Positions 18,131 to 26,285 of a stretch of DNA of 64,000 nt are shown here, one piece after another (position 1 is the stretch's first letter; every line of letters starts with the position of its first letter). Source of the stretch: an uncultured beta proteobacterium (GTDB lineage Bacteria; Pseudomonadota; Gammaproteobacteria; Burkholderiales; Burkholderiaceae_C); NCBI GenBank assembly GCA_903845935.1, contig CAIMZI010000080.1, forward strand, positions 1 through 64,000, written 5' to 3'. The translations under genes were made by a program, and so were the position numbers. Under the pieces are notes generated by a model, which was given only the letters and a program-made list of their open reading frames with translations, was not told the origin of the DNA and ran no database searches.

Positions 18131-19978
18131 TTACAGGCCCAGACGCGCGTGCGTTTCGGCAGTCGGACGGCCTTCAGAGTCCCAACCGCGGGCGGCATAG
18201 TACTTGGGCATCATCTCGGCCAGCATGTTGACCTTGCCCTTGGCCGGGCCGCTGTTCACGGCTTCGGTCAACAGGCGCTTGGGCAGGCTGTCGTCCTTGG
18301 CGGTAAAGCCCGCACGGTTGTTGAACTCGCGCTCCATGTTCCAGATGCGCTCGCCAATGTGGGCCAGGGCTTCGGTGTCGAACTCATCACCGCAGGCGCC
18401 TTGCAGCTGAGGTGCCAGATCGGCCAGACCCCAGGCAAAGGTGGTGAAGATACATAGACCGGAAGAGTCGAACGCGGCGGTGGCATCCTGGAATGCCTTG
18501 ACCAGTTCGGGCTTGCCTTCATGCTCCAGCGGATCGGTCTTGACCGGAATGCCCAGCACTTCGGAGGCGATGGTGTAGCCGCGCAGATGGCAGCCGCCCC
18601 GGTTGGACGTGGCGTAAGCCAAGCCGATGCCCTGGATGGCACGGCCGTCGTAGGCCGGGAATTCCTGGCCCTTGCTGCTCATGCTGAGGTCAGGGTGGCC
18701 ATACTTGGCGGTCAGCCGCTTGGAGCCCTGGCCGATTTCCTTGCCAAAGCCGCGTCCTGCCACGGTCTCATCAACCAAGAAGGCCAAGGCTTCGGCGGAA
18801 CCGAACTTGGCATCAATGCCAATCTGTTCCTTGGTCAGCACGCCCATTTCATACAGCTCCATCACGGCACCGATGGTGGCGCCGAAGCTGATGGGGTCAA
18901 TGCCTTCTTCGTTGCAGATCAGGTTGGCGTATTGCAGCGCTTCCAGGTCTTTCACGCCGTTGGCAGCGCCCAAGGCCCAGGCCGCTTCGTATTCCAGGCC
19001 GCCATTGGCGCCCCAGTATTGCGGCTTGGTGGCCACGGTGAAGTGGCCCTGGTCCATCTTGCTGATGCGTCCGCAGGCGATGGTGCAACCGAAGCAGGCC
19101 TGGTTCGTCACCAAATGCTTTTTGCCGTCGGTGGCGCGCGGTGTGGCCATGGCCTCGGCCGAGATGTCTTTGGCGCTTTCAAACTGGCTGTCGCGGTGGT
19201 TGCGGGTGGGCAAGGCGCCCACTTCGTTGATCACGTTCATCAGCACCTGGGTGCCGTAGGCAGGCAGGCCCTGGCCGGTGACACCGTTTTCGGCCAGGAT
19301 CTTTTTCTTTTCCTTGACGGCGGCCATAAACGCTGCGGGATTTTTGATGTTGCCCACGCCCTTGGTGCCGCGCACCGCAATAGCCTTGAGGTTCTTGCTG
19401 CCCATGACGGTGCCCACACCCGAGCGGCCGGCCGCGCGGTGCAGGTCATTCACCACGGCGGCAAACAGCACGCCGTTTTCACCGGCCTTGCCGATGCTCG
19501 ACACGCGGGTCAGCGGGTCTTGCAGGCTCTTCTTCAGCAGGCCTTCGGTTTCCCAGACGCTCTTGCCCCACAGGTGGGCGGCGTCGCGCAGTTCGGCGAC
19601 GTCGTCGTTCACGTACAGGTAGACGGGCTTGGGAGAAGCGCCTTCAAAAATCACCATATCCCAGCCGGCCATCTTGAACTCTGCCCCCCAGTAGCCGCCC
19701 GAATTGGAGCAGGCAATGGCGCCGGTCAGCGGGCTCTTGGTGATGACGGTGTAGCGCCCGCCGGTAGAGGCCATGGTGCCGGTCAATGGGCCGGTGGCCC
19801 AGATGATTTTGTTGGCGGGCGACAATGGATCGACCGTGGCATCGACCTCTTCGCAGAGGTATTTGGTGCCCAGACCGCGCGAGCCGATATAGGCGCGGGC
19901 CCATTCCACATTGAGGGGTTCGGACTTGACGGTACCTGCGGTCAAGTCAACGCGAAGAATTTTTCCTGCCCAAGACAT
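18131..19978 (-). CDS. aorB: Tungsten-dependent aldehyde:ferredoxin oxidoreductase, catalytic subunit
   Basis: Encodes 615 aa, normal for the AOR family. The N-terminal domain (MSWAGKILRVDLTAG..., then YIGSRGLGTKYL) and the pterin-binding segment around AAGRSGVGTVMGSKNLKAI are typical. The [4Fe-4S] ligands are C295xxC298xxxC302 (ACFGCTIACG) and C509. AOR oxidises aldehydes to carboxylic acids at a tungsten bis-pyranopterin centre. It lies between a four-cluster ferredoxin gene (12 bp upstream) and a flavoprotein gene, the layout of the aorABC enzymes of betaproteobacteria, so aorB is used by analogy. Tungsten use is supported by the nearby tup genes. Confidence 0.93.
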   Translation of the reverse strand: MSWAGKILRVDLTAGTVKSEPLNVEWARAYIGSRGLGTKYLCEEVDATVDPLSPANKIIWATGPLTGTMASTGGRYTVITKSPLTGAIACSNSGGYWGAEFKMAGWDMVIFEGASPKPVYLYVNDDVAELRDAAHLWGKSVWETEGLLKKSLQDPLTRVSSIGKAGENGVLFAAVVNDLHRAAGRSGVGTVMGSKNLKAIAVRGTKGVGNIKNPAAFMAAVKEKKKILAENGVTGQGLPAYGTQVLMNVINEVGALPTRNHRDSQFESAKDISAEAMATPRATDGKKHLVTNQACFGCTIACGRISKMDQGHFTVATKPQYWGANGGLEYEAAWALGAANGVKDLEALQYANLICNEEGIDPISFGATIGAVMELYEMGVLTKEQIGIDAKFGSAEALAFLVDETVAGRGFGKEIGQGSKRLTAKYGHPDLSMSSKGQEFPAYDGRAIQGIGLAYATSNRGGCHLRGYTIASEVLGIPVKTDPLEHEGKPELVKAFQDATAAFDSSGLCIFTTFAWGLADLAPQLQGACGDEFDTEALAHIGERIWNMEREFNNRAGFTAKDDSLPKRLLTEAVNSGPAKGKVNMLAEMMPKYYAARGWDSEGRPTAETHARLGL

Positions 19979-19990
19979 GTTGGTGCTCCT

Positions 19991-20467
19991 TTAAGTTGCG
20001 GAGGGCTGGTTGCCCAACTTGTTGGCCCATGCTTCCATCTTGCCAAGACCCGTCCAGTTGGCGTCGATGAAGGTGATGGCAGAAGTGGGGCAGGCATCGG
20101 CACAGGCCGGGTCACCACCGCACAGGTCGCACTTCTGCACCTTGCCGGTTTCTTCCACGTAGTTGATGGTGCCAAACGGGCAGGCAATGGTGCAGACCTT
20201 GCAGCCGACACAGGTGGCTTCGTTCACCACCTTGGCGCCCGTTGCTTTATCCACGGTGATGGCTTCTACGGGGCAGGCGTGCAGGCACCAGGCCTCGTCG
20301 CACTGCGTGCAGGTGTAAGGCACTTTTTTGCCGGTTTCATGGAAGTTGAAGACCTTGATGCGGGACTTGGCGGTGGCGAAGGTGCCGTAGTTCTCGAAAG
20401 AACAGGCCATCTCGCACTGCAGACATCCGGTGCACTTGTCTGCGTTGATATGCAATAGTTTTTGCAT
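19991..20467 (-). CDS. aorA: Ferredoxin-like subunit with four [4Fe-4S] clusters, AOR electron carrier
   Basis: Encodes 158 aa. Sixteen cysteines in four sets are visible: CTGCLQCEMAC, CTQCDEAWCLHACP, CVGCKVCTIACP and CDLCGGDPACADACP. This is the HycB/DmsB-like arrangement of an electron-transfer subunit with no signal peptide or membrane helix, so it is cytoplasmic. It would move electrons from the tungsten subunit to the flavoprotein. First gene of the AOR operon. The last 20 residues (WANKLGNQPSAT) are an extra tail. Confidence 0.9.
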   Translation of the reverse strand: MQKLLHINADKCTGCLQCEMACSFENYGTFATAKSRIKVFNFHETGKKVPYTCTQCDEAWCLHACPVEAITVDKATGAKVVNEATCVGCKVCTIACPFGTINYVEETGKVQKCDLCGGDPACADACPTSAITFIDANWTGLGKMEAWANKLGNQPSAT

Positions 20468-20620
20468 GCGTTTCTCCTGTGTATTTGCTAGAGGCTTGGC
20501 GGCAACCTATGCACGGCCCTACCTATGAAATGATTTGCCTACGCATTGTTGAAGCGATAGACCATGGCGACACTAGGGATTACCCTTGTCGGGATTGGCA
20601 AATGTTGGATATTCTCAATT

Positions 20621-20636
20621 TGCAACACAATTGCCT
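20621..20636 (-). promoter_or_regulatory. Candidate sigma-54 (-24/-12) promoter of the AOR operon
   Basis: The minus strand reads AGGCAATTGTGTTGCA, against the consensus TGGCACGNNNNTTGCW. The invariant GG and GC are present with the required ten-base separation, plus CA and TTGCA. Transcription would start near 20610 and run into the ferredoxin gene, leaving a leader of about 140 bases. Found by reading against the consensus; the region is AT-richer than its surroundings. Confidence 0.5.
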
Positions 20637-20684
20637 TGTACCCTCGCGCTGCGCTTAGCTCGCATCCCAAGTCATTCCCACCCC

Positions 20685-21803
20685 ATGCCACAGCCCCTGA
20701 CCTCCCCTGCGCCAGAAAATTCCGTCGCACGCCTTGACGCCATTGCACAAGCGCGTCAAGGCTTGCTGGCGGGCCGCACAGGCGAGGGGGGTCTGGTATC
20801 ACCTTGGGTGGCGCGCTCCTGGCAGCGTTGCCTGCAACAAGGCCTGGCGCCGGATAGGCTCGCCGAGTTTGACCTGATCAGCCCCAGCCATGCGCGCCAC
20901 ACCTTTGACGACAACGCGCATCTGGTGCAAACCGCCAAGCCCCTGCTCGAAAATCTGGGCCGGGCGGTCGTCAACACCGGCTACTTTGTCATTCTCACCA
21001 ACCAACACGGCGTGGTGGTGGATGTGAACGGCCCGATTGACCGCAGTGACCGCCGCGCCGATTTGATCACCCGCATAGGAACCGACCTGTCCGAGCAGCG
21101 CGTGGGCACCACGGCCATAGGCACGGCGCTGACCGAACAGCAAACGGTATGGTTGCACCGGGGCGAACACTTTTTTTCAGACACCGCAGCCTATAGCTGC
21201 GCCGGCGCCCCGGTGTACGGCCCCACCGGTGCTTGTGTGGGCATGCTGGACTTGACCGCCATAGACGCAATCGAGCGCCCGGAGCTGACCCATCTGGTAA
21301 CCCATGTGGCAGGCAAAATTGGCAATGCGCTGGTGCTGGCCCAGGCCCACCGCCTGCTGCTGCGACTGAACTGGCCGGGTAATGCGCTGGGCAGCGATGC
21401 CGACGGACTGTTGTGTCTGGATGCCGACGGCTGGATCACCGGCGCCAACCCAATGGCACGGCAAATGGTGTCGGGCCTGCAAGGCGTGGAGCGGGTGCAT
21501 GCCACCGAGGTCTTTGGCCTGCCCCTGCACCTGCTCTTTGACGCCTCGCGGCGCGGCCAGCACACCCTTGAAATCCCACTGTGGACAGGCCTGATACTCC
21601 ACGCCATGGCGGTTGCCCGCGTCAACTTGCCCACACCCTATGAGGCAGCGCCTCTTGGTGCTACCGGGCTCAAGGACATGGAAACTGCCATGATTTACAA
21701 GGCGGTGGACCAGGCCCGCGGCAATGTGGCACAGGCGGCGCAGGCCCTGGGCATCAGCCGTGCCACGGTCTACCGCAAGTTGGCCAGCAAGTTGCGGCCT
21801 TAG
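20685..21803 (+). CDS. GAF-domain regulator with Fis-type HTH, AcoR-like but without AAA+ domain
   Basis: Encodes 372 aa. The N-terminal region resembles AcoR-type activators (VSPWVARSWQRCLQQGL), followed by a GAF domain (VILTNQHGVVVDVNG through YSCAGAPVYGPTGACVGMLDLT), a PAS-like stretch (DGLLCLDADGWITGANP) and a C-terminal Fis HTH (NVAQAAQALGISRATVYRKL). The sigma-54-interacting AAA+ module, normally about 230 residues with a Walker A and GAFTGA, is absent and the protein is continuous, so this is not a frameshift. Divergent from the AOR operon. I start at MPQPLTSP; the frame is open 33 codons further upstream but that part overlaps the promoter region. Confidence 0.85.
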   Translation: MPQPLTSPAPENSVARLDAIAQARQGLLAGRTGEGGLVSPWVARSWQRCLQQGLAPDRLAEFDLISPSHARHTFDDNAHLVQTAKPLLENLGRAVVNTGYFVILTNQHGVVVDVNGPIDRSDRRADLITRIGTDLSEQRVGTTAIGTALTEQQTVWLHRGEHFFSDTAAYSCAGAPVYGPTGACVGMLDLTAIDAIERPELTHLVTHVAGKIGNALVLAQAHRLLLRLNWPGNALGSDADGLLCLDADGWITGANPMARQMVSGLQGVERVHATEVFGLPLHLLFDASRRGQHTLEIPLWTGLILHAMAVARVNLPTPYEAAPLGATGLKDMETAMIYKAVDQARGNVAQAAQALGISRATVYRKLASKLRP

Positions 21804-21822
21804 CCATGCTGTCGCCTGCCAA

Positions 21823-22476
21823 TCAGGTCCGGACCATCAATTCGTTGACCACGCTGGAAATGCCCGGTGCTGACCAGGCCGCACCAAAAACGGCGGAACG
21901 TTCGGGCAAGGAATCCACCTTACCGCGCAAGGTGACCACCGAGCCATGGACATCGACCGAAATATCCCTGGCCTCACGCTCCGCATGGCGTTTGAGTGCT
22001 TCACGGATGCGCACACCCAGGTTGGCCGGCACCACGGAGGTCTTGAGCGAAATGAGGTTGCTCACCCCCACCACGCCGGTCAGTGCGCGTGCGGCCTTGC
22101 TGGCACTCTGGCGCTGGTAGTCCCAATCGACCTCGCCCTTGAGCGTCACCCAAGCCTTCTCGACCATCACCTGGATGCGATCTGCTGGCACCTGCGCGTG
22201 CCACTTCAGCGCCGACTCCACGGCAGCGGCAATCTCGGAGTCGCTGCGCTTGTGGCCGGGCTCGAGTTTGACATCCAACTCCACGGCGAGGGCCTGAACA
22301 CCCTGTACCCTTGCTACGGCCTTCTCCACAGCGAACTTCTCGGCAAAGGTGTCGAGATGGCCAGTAAGCGTCACCACTCCATTCTTCACCGCGACGCCAA
22401 TCTGGGTGGCGTGGACGGAAGGGTCCCACTCCAGTTCCATGATCACATCGTCCTTTAGTTGCTCATCGGTCTTCAT
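21823..22476 (-). CDS. BON-domain protein with three BON repeats
   Basis: Encodes 217 aa made of three BON domains at about residues 4-70, 78-143 and 148-215, each with the pattern V-x-NGVVTLTGHLD, V-x-WVTLKGEVD or V-x-GSVVTLRGKVD. No signal peptide is visible from the chosen start, MKTDEQLKDD, which has AAGGAA upstream. BON proteins such as OsmY bind membranes or lipids and are often stress induced; a cytoplasmic three-BON form is common in Burkholderiales. It converges on the end of the AOR regulator gene and is divergent from the APH/AAA gene. Confidence 0.88.
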   Translation of the reverse strand: MKTDEQLKDDVIMELEWDPSVHATQIGVAVKNGVVTLTGHLDTFAEKFAVEKAVARVQGVQALAVELDVKLEPGHKRSDSEIAAAVESALKWHAQVPADRIQVMVEKAWVTLKGEVDWDYQRQSASKAARALTGVVGVSNLISLKTSVVPANLGVRIREALKRHAEREARDISVDVHGSVVTLRGKVDSLPERSAVFGAAWSAPGISSVVNELMVRT

Positions 22477-22669
22477 AGGGTTCCTTTCCGTCAGCGTGGC
22501 TTGTGAATGAATACTGGATTCGGTAGCGCTGTCCACCGTGCGCCAGTGAAAGGAATCCTAGAAGTGACGCATCGACTGGCGTTTGCGAAAGCGCAAACCA
22601 GACGCCGACGCACGACGGCATCATCGCAAAGATGGCCCAACAATCGTCGTTCTGTCGCACGAGCAGCGC

Positions 22670-24163
22670 ATGAGCCTGCCGCCCCTGATTCGCGCCCTGC
22701 TCGAGCCCGCGCGCTACGGTGGCGAAGTGGCCGAGGTGCGTCTGGAGCAAACCCATATTTCATGGGTGCTGCTGGCGGGCGCCTTCGCCTACAAGATCAA
22801 AAAAAACATCAAGCTGTCCTTCCTCGATTTCAGCACGCTGGCGCAGCGCAAGCACTATTGCGAAGAGGAGCTGCGCCTAAACCAGCGCTTTTCAGCCGAT
22901 CTCTACCTGGACGTTCTGCCCCTATTCAACACAGCAAAAGACCCGCAATGGCAGGTCAAGGGCGCCCCCATCGAATATGCCGTCCGGATGCGGCGCTTTG
23001 CACAAAGTGCACGACTCGACCGGATTTGTGCACGCGGTGCGCTAACACCTGAGCATATTTCCGACCTGGCCCATACCGTGGTGGCCTTCCACCAGGGCGC
23101 GGCCATTGCACCAGCGGAGTCCGGCTGGGGTTCACCTGCCAGCGTAAAAGAACAGGCGCGGCAAAATTTCACCGATCTGCATGCGCTGCTGCCAGACCCG
23201 AGCGCGCAAGCGAGCATCCAGGTATTGCAGCGCTGGACCGACCAACAACAGCAGTTGCTGGCACCGCTGATGGCGGCACGCCAGCAAGCCGGTTACGTGC
23301 GCGAATGCCATGGCGATCTGCACCTGTCCAACCTGCTCCTGCTGAAGCAGAGGGTCAGACTCTTTGATTGCATCGAGTTCAGTGAGGAACTGCGCTGGAT
23401 CGACGTGGCCAGCGAACTGGCCTTTACCTATGTGGATTTGCTGGCACATGGCAAGCCTGGACTGGCCAGCTGGTTTGTCAACGAGGCCTTGGACCGCAGC
23501 GGAGACTATGCCTGTGCGCCACTGTTGCGCTTTTACGCCGTCTACCGCGCCATGGTCCGGGCCAAGGTCGCACTGCTGCAGACCGGCACCGGTGGCGACC
23601 GCAGGCCAGAGGCGCTGGCCTTGGTGGCTCTGGCACAGCGTCTGGCCATCGGAGTACCGTTGCAGCTGTGGATCACACACGGAGTATCCGGCTGCGGCAA
23701 GACCACCGTCACCAACCGCATGCTGCAAGAGAACGCGCCGGCACAGACCCTGCGCCTACGCCTCGATCTGGAGCGCAAGCGCCTGTTCGGCCTGGGCGCA
23801 CTGGAGCACAGCGGCTCGGAACTGAATGCCGGGCTCTACACGCCCGAAGCCAGCGCAAAAATCCATGCCCACGTGCTGGCACTGACAGAAGCCCTGCTGC
23901 AGGCAAACTGGTCGGTCATCGTAGACGGCACTTTTTTGCAGCGCGAGCAGCGCGACCGCTTTCGCCAACTCGCCCACGCGACCCATGCGAACTTCAGCAT
24001 CCTGGCACCGCAGGCGTCGCCGCAAGAGCTACGCGAGCGCGTGCAAAGTCGCCGGGCGCTGGGCCAGGATGCGTCGGAGGCAGGCTTGGCCGTGCTGGAG
24101 CATCAACTGCAATCGCTGCAAGCACTGGCTGCAGATGAACCCCTCCGGCCTGAAACCGCATGA
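22670..24163 (+). CDS. Fusion of aminoglycoside-phosphotransferase-like kinase and AAA/P-loop kinase
   Basis: Encodes 497 aa. Residues 1-330 are an APH-fold kinase: YKIKKNIKLSFLDF, catalytic CHGDLHLSNLLL, and metal-binding LFDCIEFSEELRWIDVASELAF. Residues 335-497 are a P-loop kinase with Walker A GVSGCGKTTVT and a VIVDGTFLQREQRDRF segment as in COG0645-type kinases. Proteins of this two-domain type are widespread and uncharacterised; small-molecule phosphorylation is likely, antibiotic resistance is not implied. Starts at 22670 (MSLPPLIRALL); an in-frame upstream start at 22583 exists but the extra residues look non-conserved. Confidence 0.85.
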   Translation: MSLPPLIRALLEPARYGGEVAEVRLEQTHISWVLLAGAFAYKIKKNIKLSFLDFSTLAQRKHYCEEELRLNQRFSADLYLDVLPLFNTAKDPQWQVKGAPIEYAVRMRRFAQSARLDRICARGALTPEHISDLAHTVVAFHQGAAIAPAESGWGSPASVKEQARQNFTDLHALLPDPSAQASIQVLQRWTDQQQQLLAPLMAARQQAGYVRECHGDLHLSNLLLLKQRVRLFDCIEFSEELRWIDVASELAFTYVDLLAHGKPGLASWFVNEALDRSGDYACAPLLRFYAVYRAMVRAKVALLQTGTGGDRRPEALALVALAQRLAIGVPLQLWITHGVSGCGKTTVTNRMLQENAPAQTLRLRLDLERKRLFGLGALEHSGSELNAGLYTPEASAKIHAHVLALTEALLQANWSVIVDGTFLQREQRDRFRQLAHATHANFSILAPQASPQELRERVQSRRALGQDASEAGLAVLEHQLQSLQALAADEPLRPETA

Positions 24164-24184
24164 GCTGGCAGCCGGGCTGGATGG

Positions 24185-24417
24185 CTAGACAGCAATCACC
24201 CATGGCACCTTGCCGCTCTTGCCTCTTTGCAGCGCCACGCCCTGGCGTGCAATGGCCGCGCTGTGGGCGTCCTGCACAAAGATGGTGGGCTGGCCCGAGG
24301 AGCCGGAGCTCTCCCACACTAGGTAGCGCCCCAGATAGGGCTCGCCAATGCGCTCTGGGTCGGCGAACAAGCGACGCAGGTCTTGCAGACGGATCTCCGG
24401 GTCGGAGACCCATTTTA
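24185..24417 (-). pseudogene. Remnant of an AMP-binding ligase of phenylacetate-CoA ligase (PaaK) type
   Basis: In one minus-strand frame the translation reads KWVSDPEIRLQDLRRLF, then IGEPYLGRYLVWESSGSSGQ and TIFVQDAHSAAI, then loses similarity and stops. The SSGSSGQP segment is the phosphate-binding loop region of PaaK-like adenylating enzymes, with the residues that normally precede it. Only about 70 of an expected 400-450 residues remain, with no start codon of its own. It begins within the last codons of the cfa gene. The assignment is from memory of the family motif. Confidence 0.45.
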
Positions 24418-25734
24418 CTGGTACATGTGGCGGCGATTCATGGTCAAGCCTTGCGCGGCAGAGCCCCTGGGCGACGCGAGAATCTGGTAAACACCGAGTT
24501 CACCGGACTCAAACTCCAGGGCCGATGCCGCCATGTACAGCCGCCATATGCGGTAGGTTGACTCATTTACATGGCGCAGCGCCGCCGCATGCTGCTGGTC
24601 CAGGCGCCGCACCCATTCACGCAGGGTAAGAGCATAGTGCGGCCGCAGGCCCTCCAAATCCAGAATCTCGAATTGCGAGCGCTCCATGGCGCGCTGAATA
24701 TTGCTCACCGTGTCCAACTCGCCATCCGGAAATACATAGCGGTTGATAAACAGCGAGGACAGGTCGTCGCCCCAGCCTTCTTCGTCGTGCGTAATGCCGT
24801 GATTGAGGAAGAGGCCCTGAGGACGCAGCAGGCGGTGCACGGCATCAAAGTACTGTGGCAAATTCTTCAGACCCACGTGCTCAAACATGCCCACGCTGGC
24901 GATTTTGTCAAAGCGGGCCACCCCCGGCAGATCGCGGTAGTCCTGTAGCTCGACCGTGACCAGGCTGCCAAGCCCCTGCGCCGCTATGCGCGCACGCGCC
25001 AGTTCAAACTGGCGCTCACTGAGCGTGATGCCATGCGCACGCACGCCGTAGTACCGCGCGGCGTGAACAATCAGCGCACCCCAGCCACAGCCAATGTCCA
25101 GAAACTGCTCGCCCGGCTGCAACTGCAACTTGCGGCAGATGTGGTCGAGCTTGGCACACTGTGCCTGCTCCAGCGTCATGTCGGGTCGCTCAAAGTAAGC
25201 GCAGGAATACACCATGCTCTGATCCAACCACAGCGCATAAAAGTCGTTGGACAGGTCGTAGTGAAAGGCGATGGCGTCCCGGTTTTCATGCCGTGAGTGC
25301 GAGCGTACCGCGTTGGCCTCCAGCCGCTCGGATGGCGCACGGTCTGCGCCCAGTCCAGAGGCAGTTCCCAGCAGCCGCAGAGCCACCCGCAAGCGATCGG
25401 GCAGCGTCAGCCGCAAGGAATGCAAATAGTCTTTGAGTTTCAATGCGGCAAAAATATCGCCATCCACATCCAGGGCACCGCAAAAATAGGCATCGGCAAA
25501 ACGCAGGGGATTGCGCCCCAGCAGTAGGCTGCGCAACACCTGCGGATCACGCAAGCACAGCGCAAACTTAGGCTCGACCGCAGAGCTTCCTGTATTTCCG
25601 AAGTTGGACGAACTACCGTCTGGAAGCTGCAGCGCCATGGCACCGTCAAAACTGGCCAGCAGCTTGCCAAACATGGGCTTCCATCGGTCAATTTCTCCCC
25701 GGGTCCGCTGTGCTACCGAGCGCACTGATGGCAT
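24415..25734 (-). CDS. cfa: Cyclopropane-fatty-acyl-phospholipid synthase
   Basis: Encodes 439 aa. SAM-dependent methyltransferase: motif LDIGCGWGALIVHAA, then the family segments YSCAYF, GITLSERQFELA, SVGMFEHVG and LNHGITHDEE (bicarbonate-site glutamate region), and FINRYVFPDGEL. It methylenates cis double bonds of membrane phospholipids, usually as cells enter stationary phase or meet acid. The ATG at 25734 has AGGAG suitably placed. The N-terminal 150 residues have the usual SCP-like region. The C-terminus overlaps an AMP-ligase remnant. Confidence 0.93.
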   Translation of the reverse strand: MPSVRSVAQRTRGEIDRWKPMFGKLLASFDGAMALQLPDGSSSNFGNTGSSAVEPKFALCLRDPQVLRSLLLGRNPLRFADAYFCGALDVDGDIFAALKLKDYLHSLRLTLPDRLRVALRLLGTASGLGADRAPSERLEANAVRSHSRHENRDAIAFHYDLSNDFYALWLDQSMVYSCAYFERPDMTLEQAQCAKLDHICRKLQLQPGEQFLDIGCGWGALIVHAARYYGVRAHGITLSERQFELARARIAAQGLGSLVTVELQDYRDLPGVARFDKIASVGMFEHVGLKNLPQYFDAVHRLLRPQGLFLNHGITHDEEGWGDDLSSLFINRYVFPDGELDTVSNIQRAMERSQFEILDLEGLRPHYALTLREWVRRLDQQHAAALRHVNESTYRIWRLYMAASALEFESGELGVYQILASPRGSAAQGLTMNRRHMYQ

Positions 25735-25862
25735 GGCATTACTCCTGTGAATGCCCTGCAATCTAAGCGCCAGACCCAGGCGGGGCTTGCGGATTCGCAA
25801 TTCCCGCGCGACCAAGCGCGGCCAGACTGATCACTCCATTCACACACGGCCCAAGGAGTCTC

Positions 25863-25952
25863 ATGTACAAACAGCTATTGCTTCCCCTGGACGGTTTCAC
25901 ACAGCGCGTGCTGCAACCCACCCAGCCACCCGTGCTGGTGGTGCGCGATTAA
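25863..25952 (+). pseudogene. Universal stress protein gene with internal deletion, or 29-aa microprotein
   Basis: An ATG preceded by AAGGAG at four bases opens a 29-codon frame. Its start MYKQLLLPLDGFTQ matches the N-terminus of UspA-like proteins (MYKxILLPxDGS), and its end PPVLVVRD matches the extreme C-terminal strand of the same family (xPVLVVR). The roughly 110 residues between are missing without loss of frame. The simplest reading is an in-frame internal deletion; the intact ribosome-binding site means a short peptide may still be made. Confidence 0.55.
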
Positions 25953-25960
25953 GGCCGTGT

Positions 25961-26272
25961 CTAAGGGCTCGGTCGGCCCTTGGCTTGGCTGCCTTCGGCC
26001 CGGGCCGAGAGGTAGGCATACAAATCTGCGATATGCGCGTTCACCAAGGGATTGCCCTGCCAAGCCGGCATCGTGAGCGCCGGTTCCTTGCGTTGCAGGA
26101 CATCGTCGATCCATTTATCCGATGGCTGCTGCCCATCAGCGGCCTGTTTGGGAGGAAGATTCCATTCATAGCGATTCAGCACCAGACCAAGAAAGCCGCG
26201 TGGACCCAATTGCTGGACTATGGGCAAGAGATCGGGAGCGTTCATTGCGCCGCTCGCCCCGATAATCCTTGC
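25961..26272 (-). pseudogene. 5'-truncated cytochrome c gene
   Basis: Minus-strand frame ending SARAEGSQAKGRPSP. The stretch LTMPAWQGNPLVNAHIADLY followed by AYLSARAEG is typical of the C-terminal part of small cytochromes c linked to quinoprotein dehydrogenases: the Met ligand region and the last helix. There is no CxxCH heme-binding motif and no signal peptide; the open frame begins near 26272, next to the HD-GYP gene. It therefore cannot make a holocytochrome and is read as a remnant. An ATG at 26245 would give 94 residues if expressed. Confidence 0.5.
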
Positions 26273-26285
26273 GACTTGTCAAGAC

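Noticed and set aside
18521-20458. 645-aa rightward open frame over the AOR and ferredoxin genes
   Set aside because: Shadow of AOR; the minus-strand product has all Fe-S ligands and the correct length.
20490-20520. Second sigma-54-like match (GG-N10-GC) near the ferredoxin gene
   Set aside because: Only the invariant dinucleotides match; the -12 region is AAGC rather than TTGC, far weaker than the site at 20621-20636.
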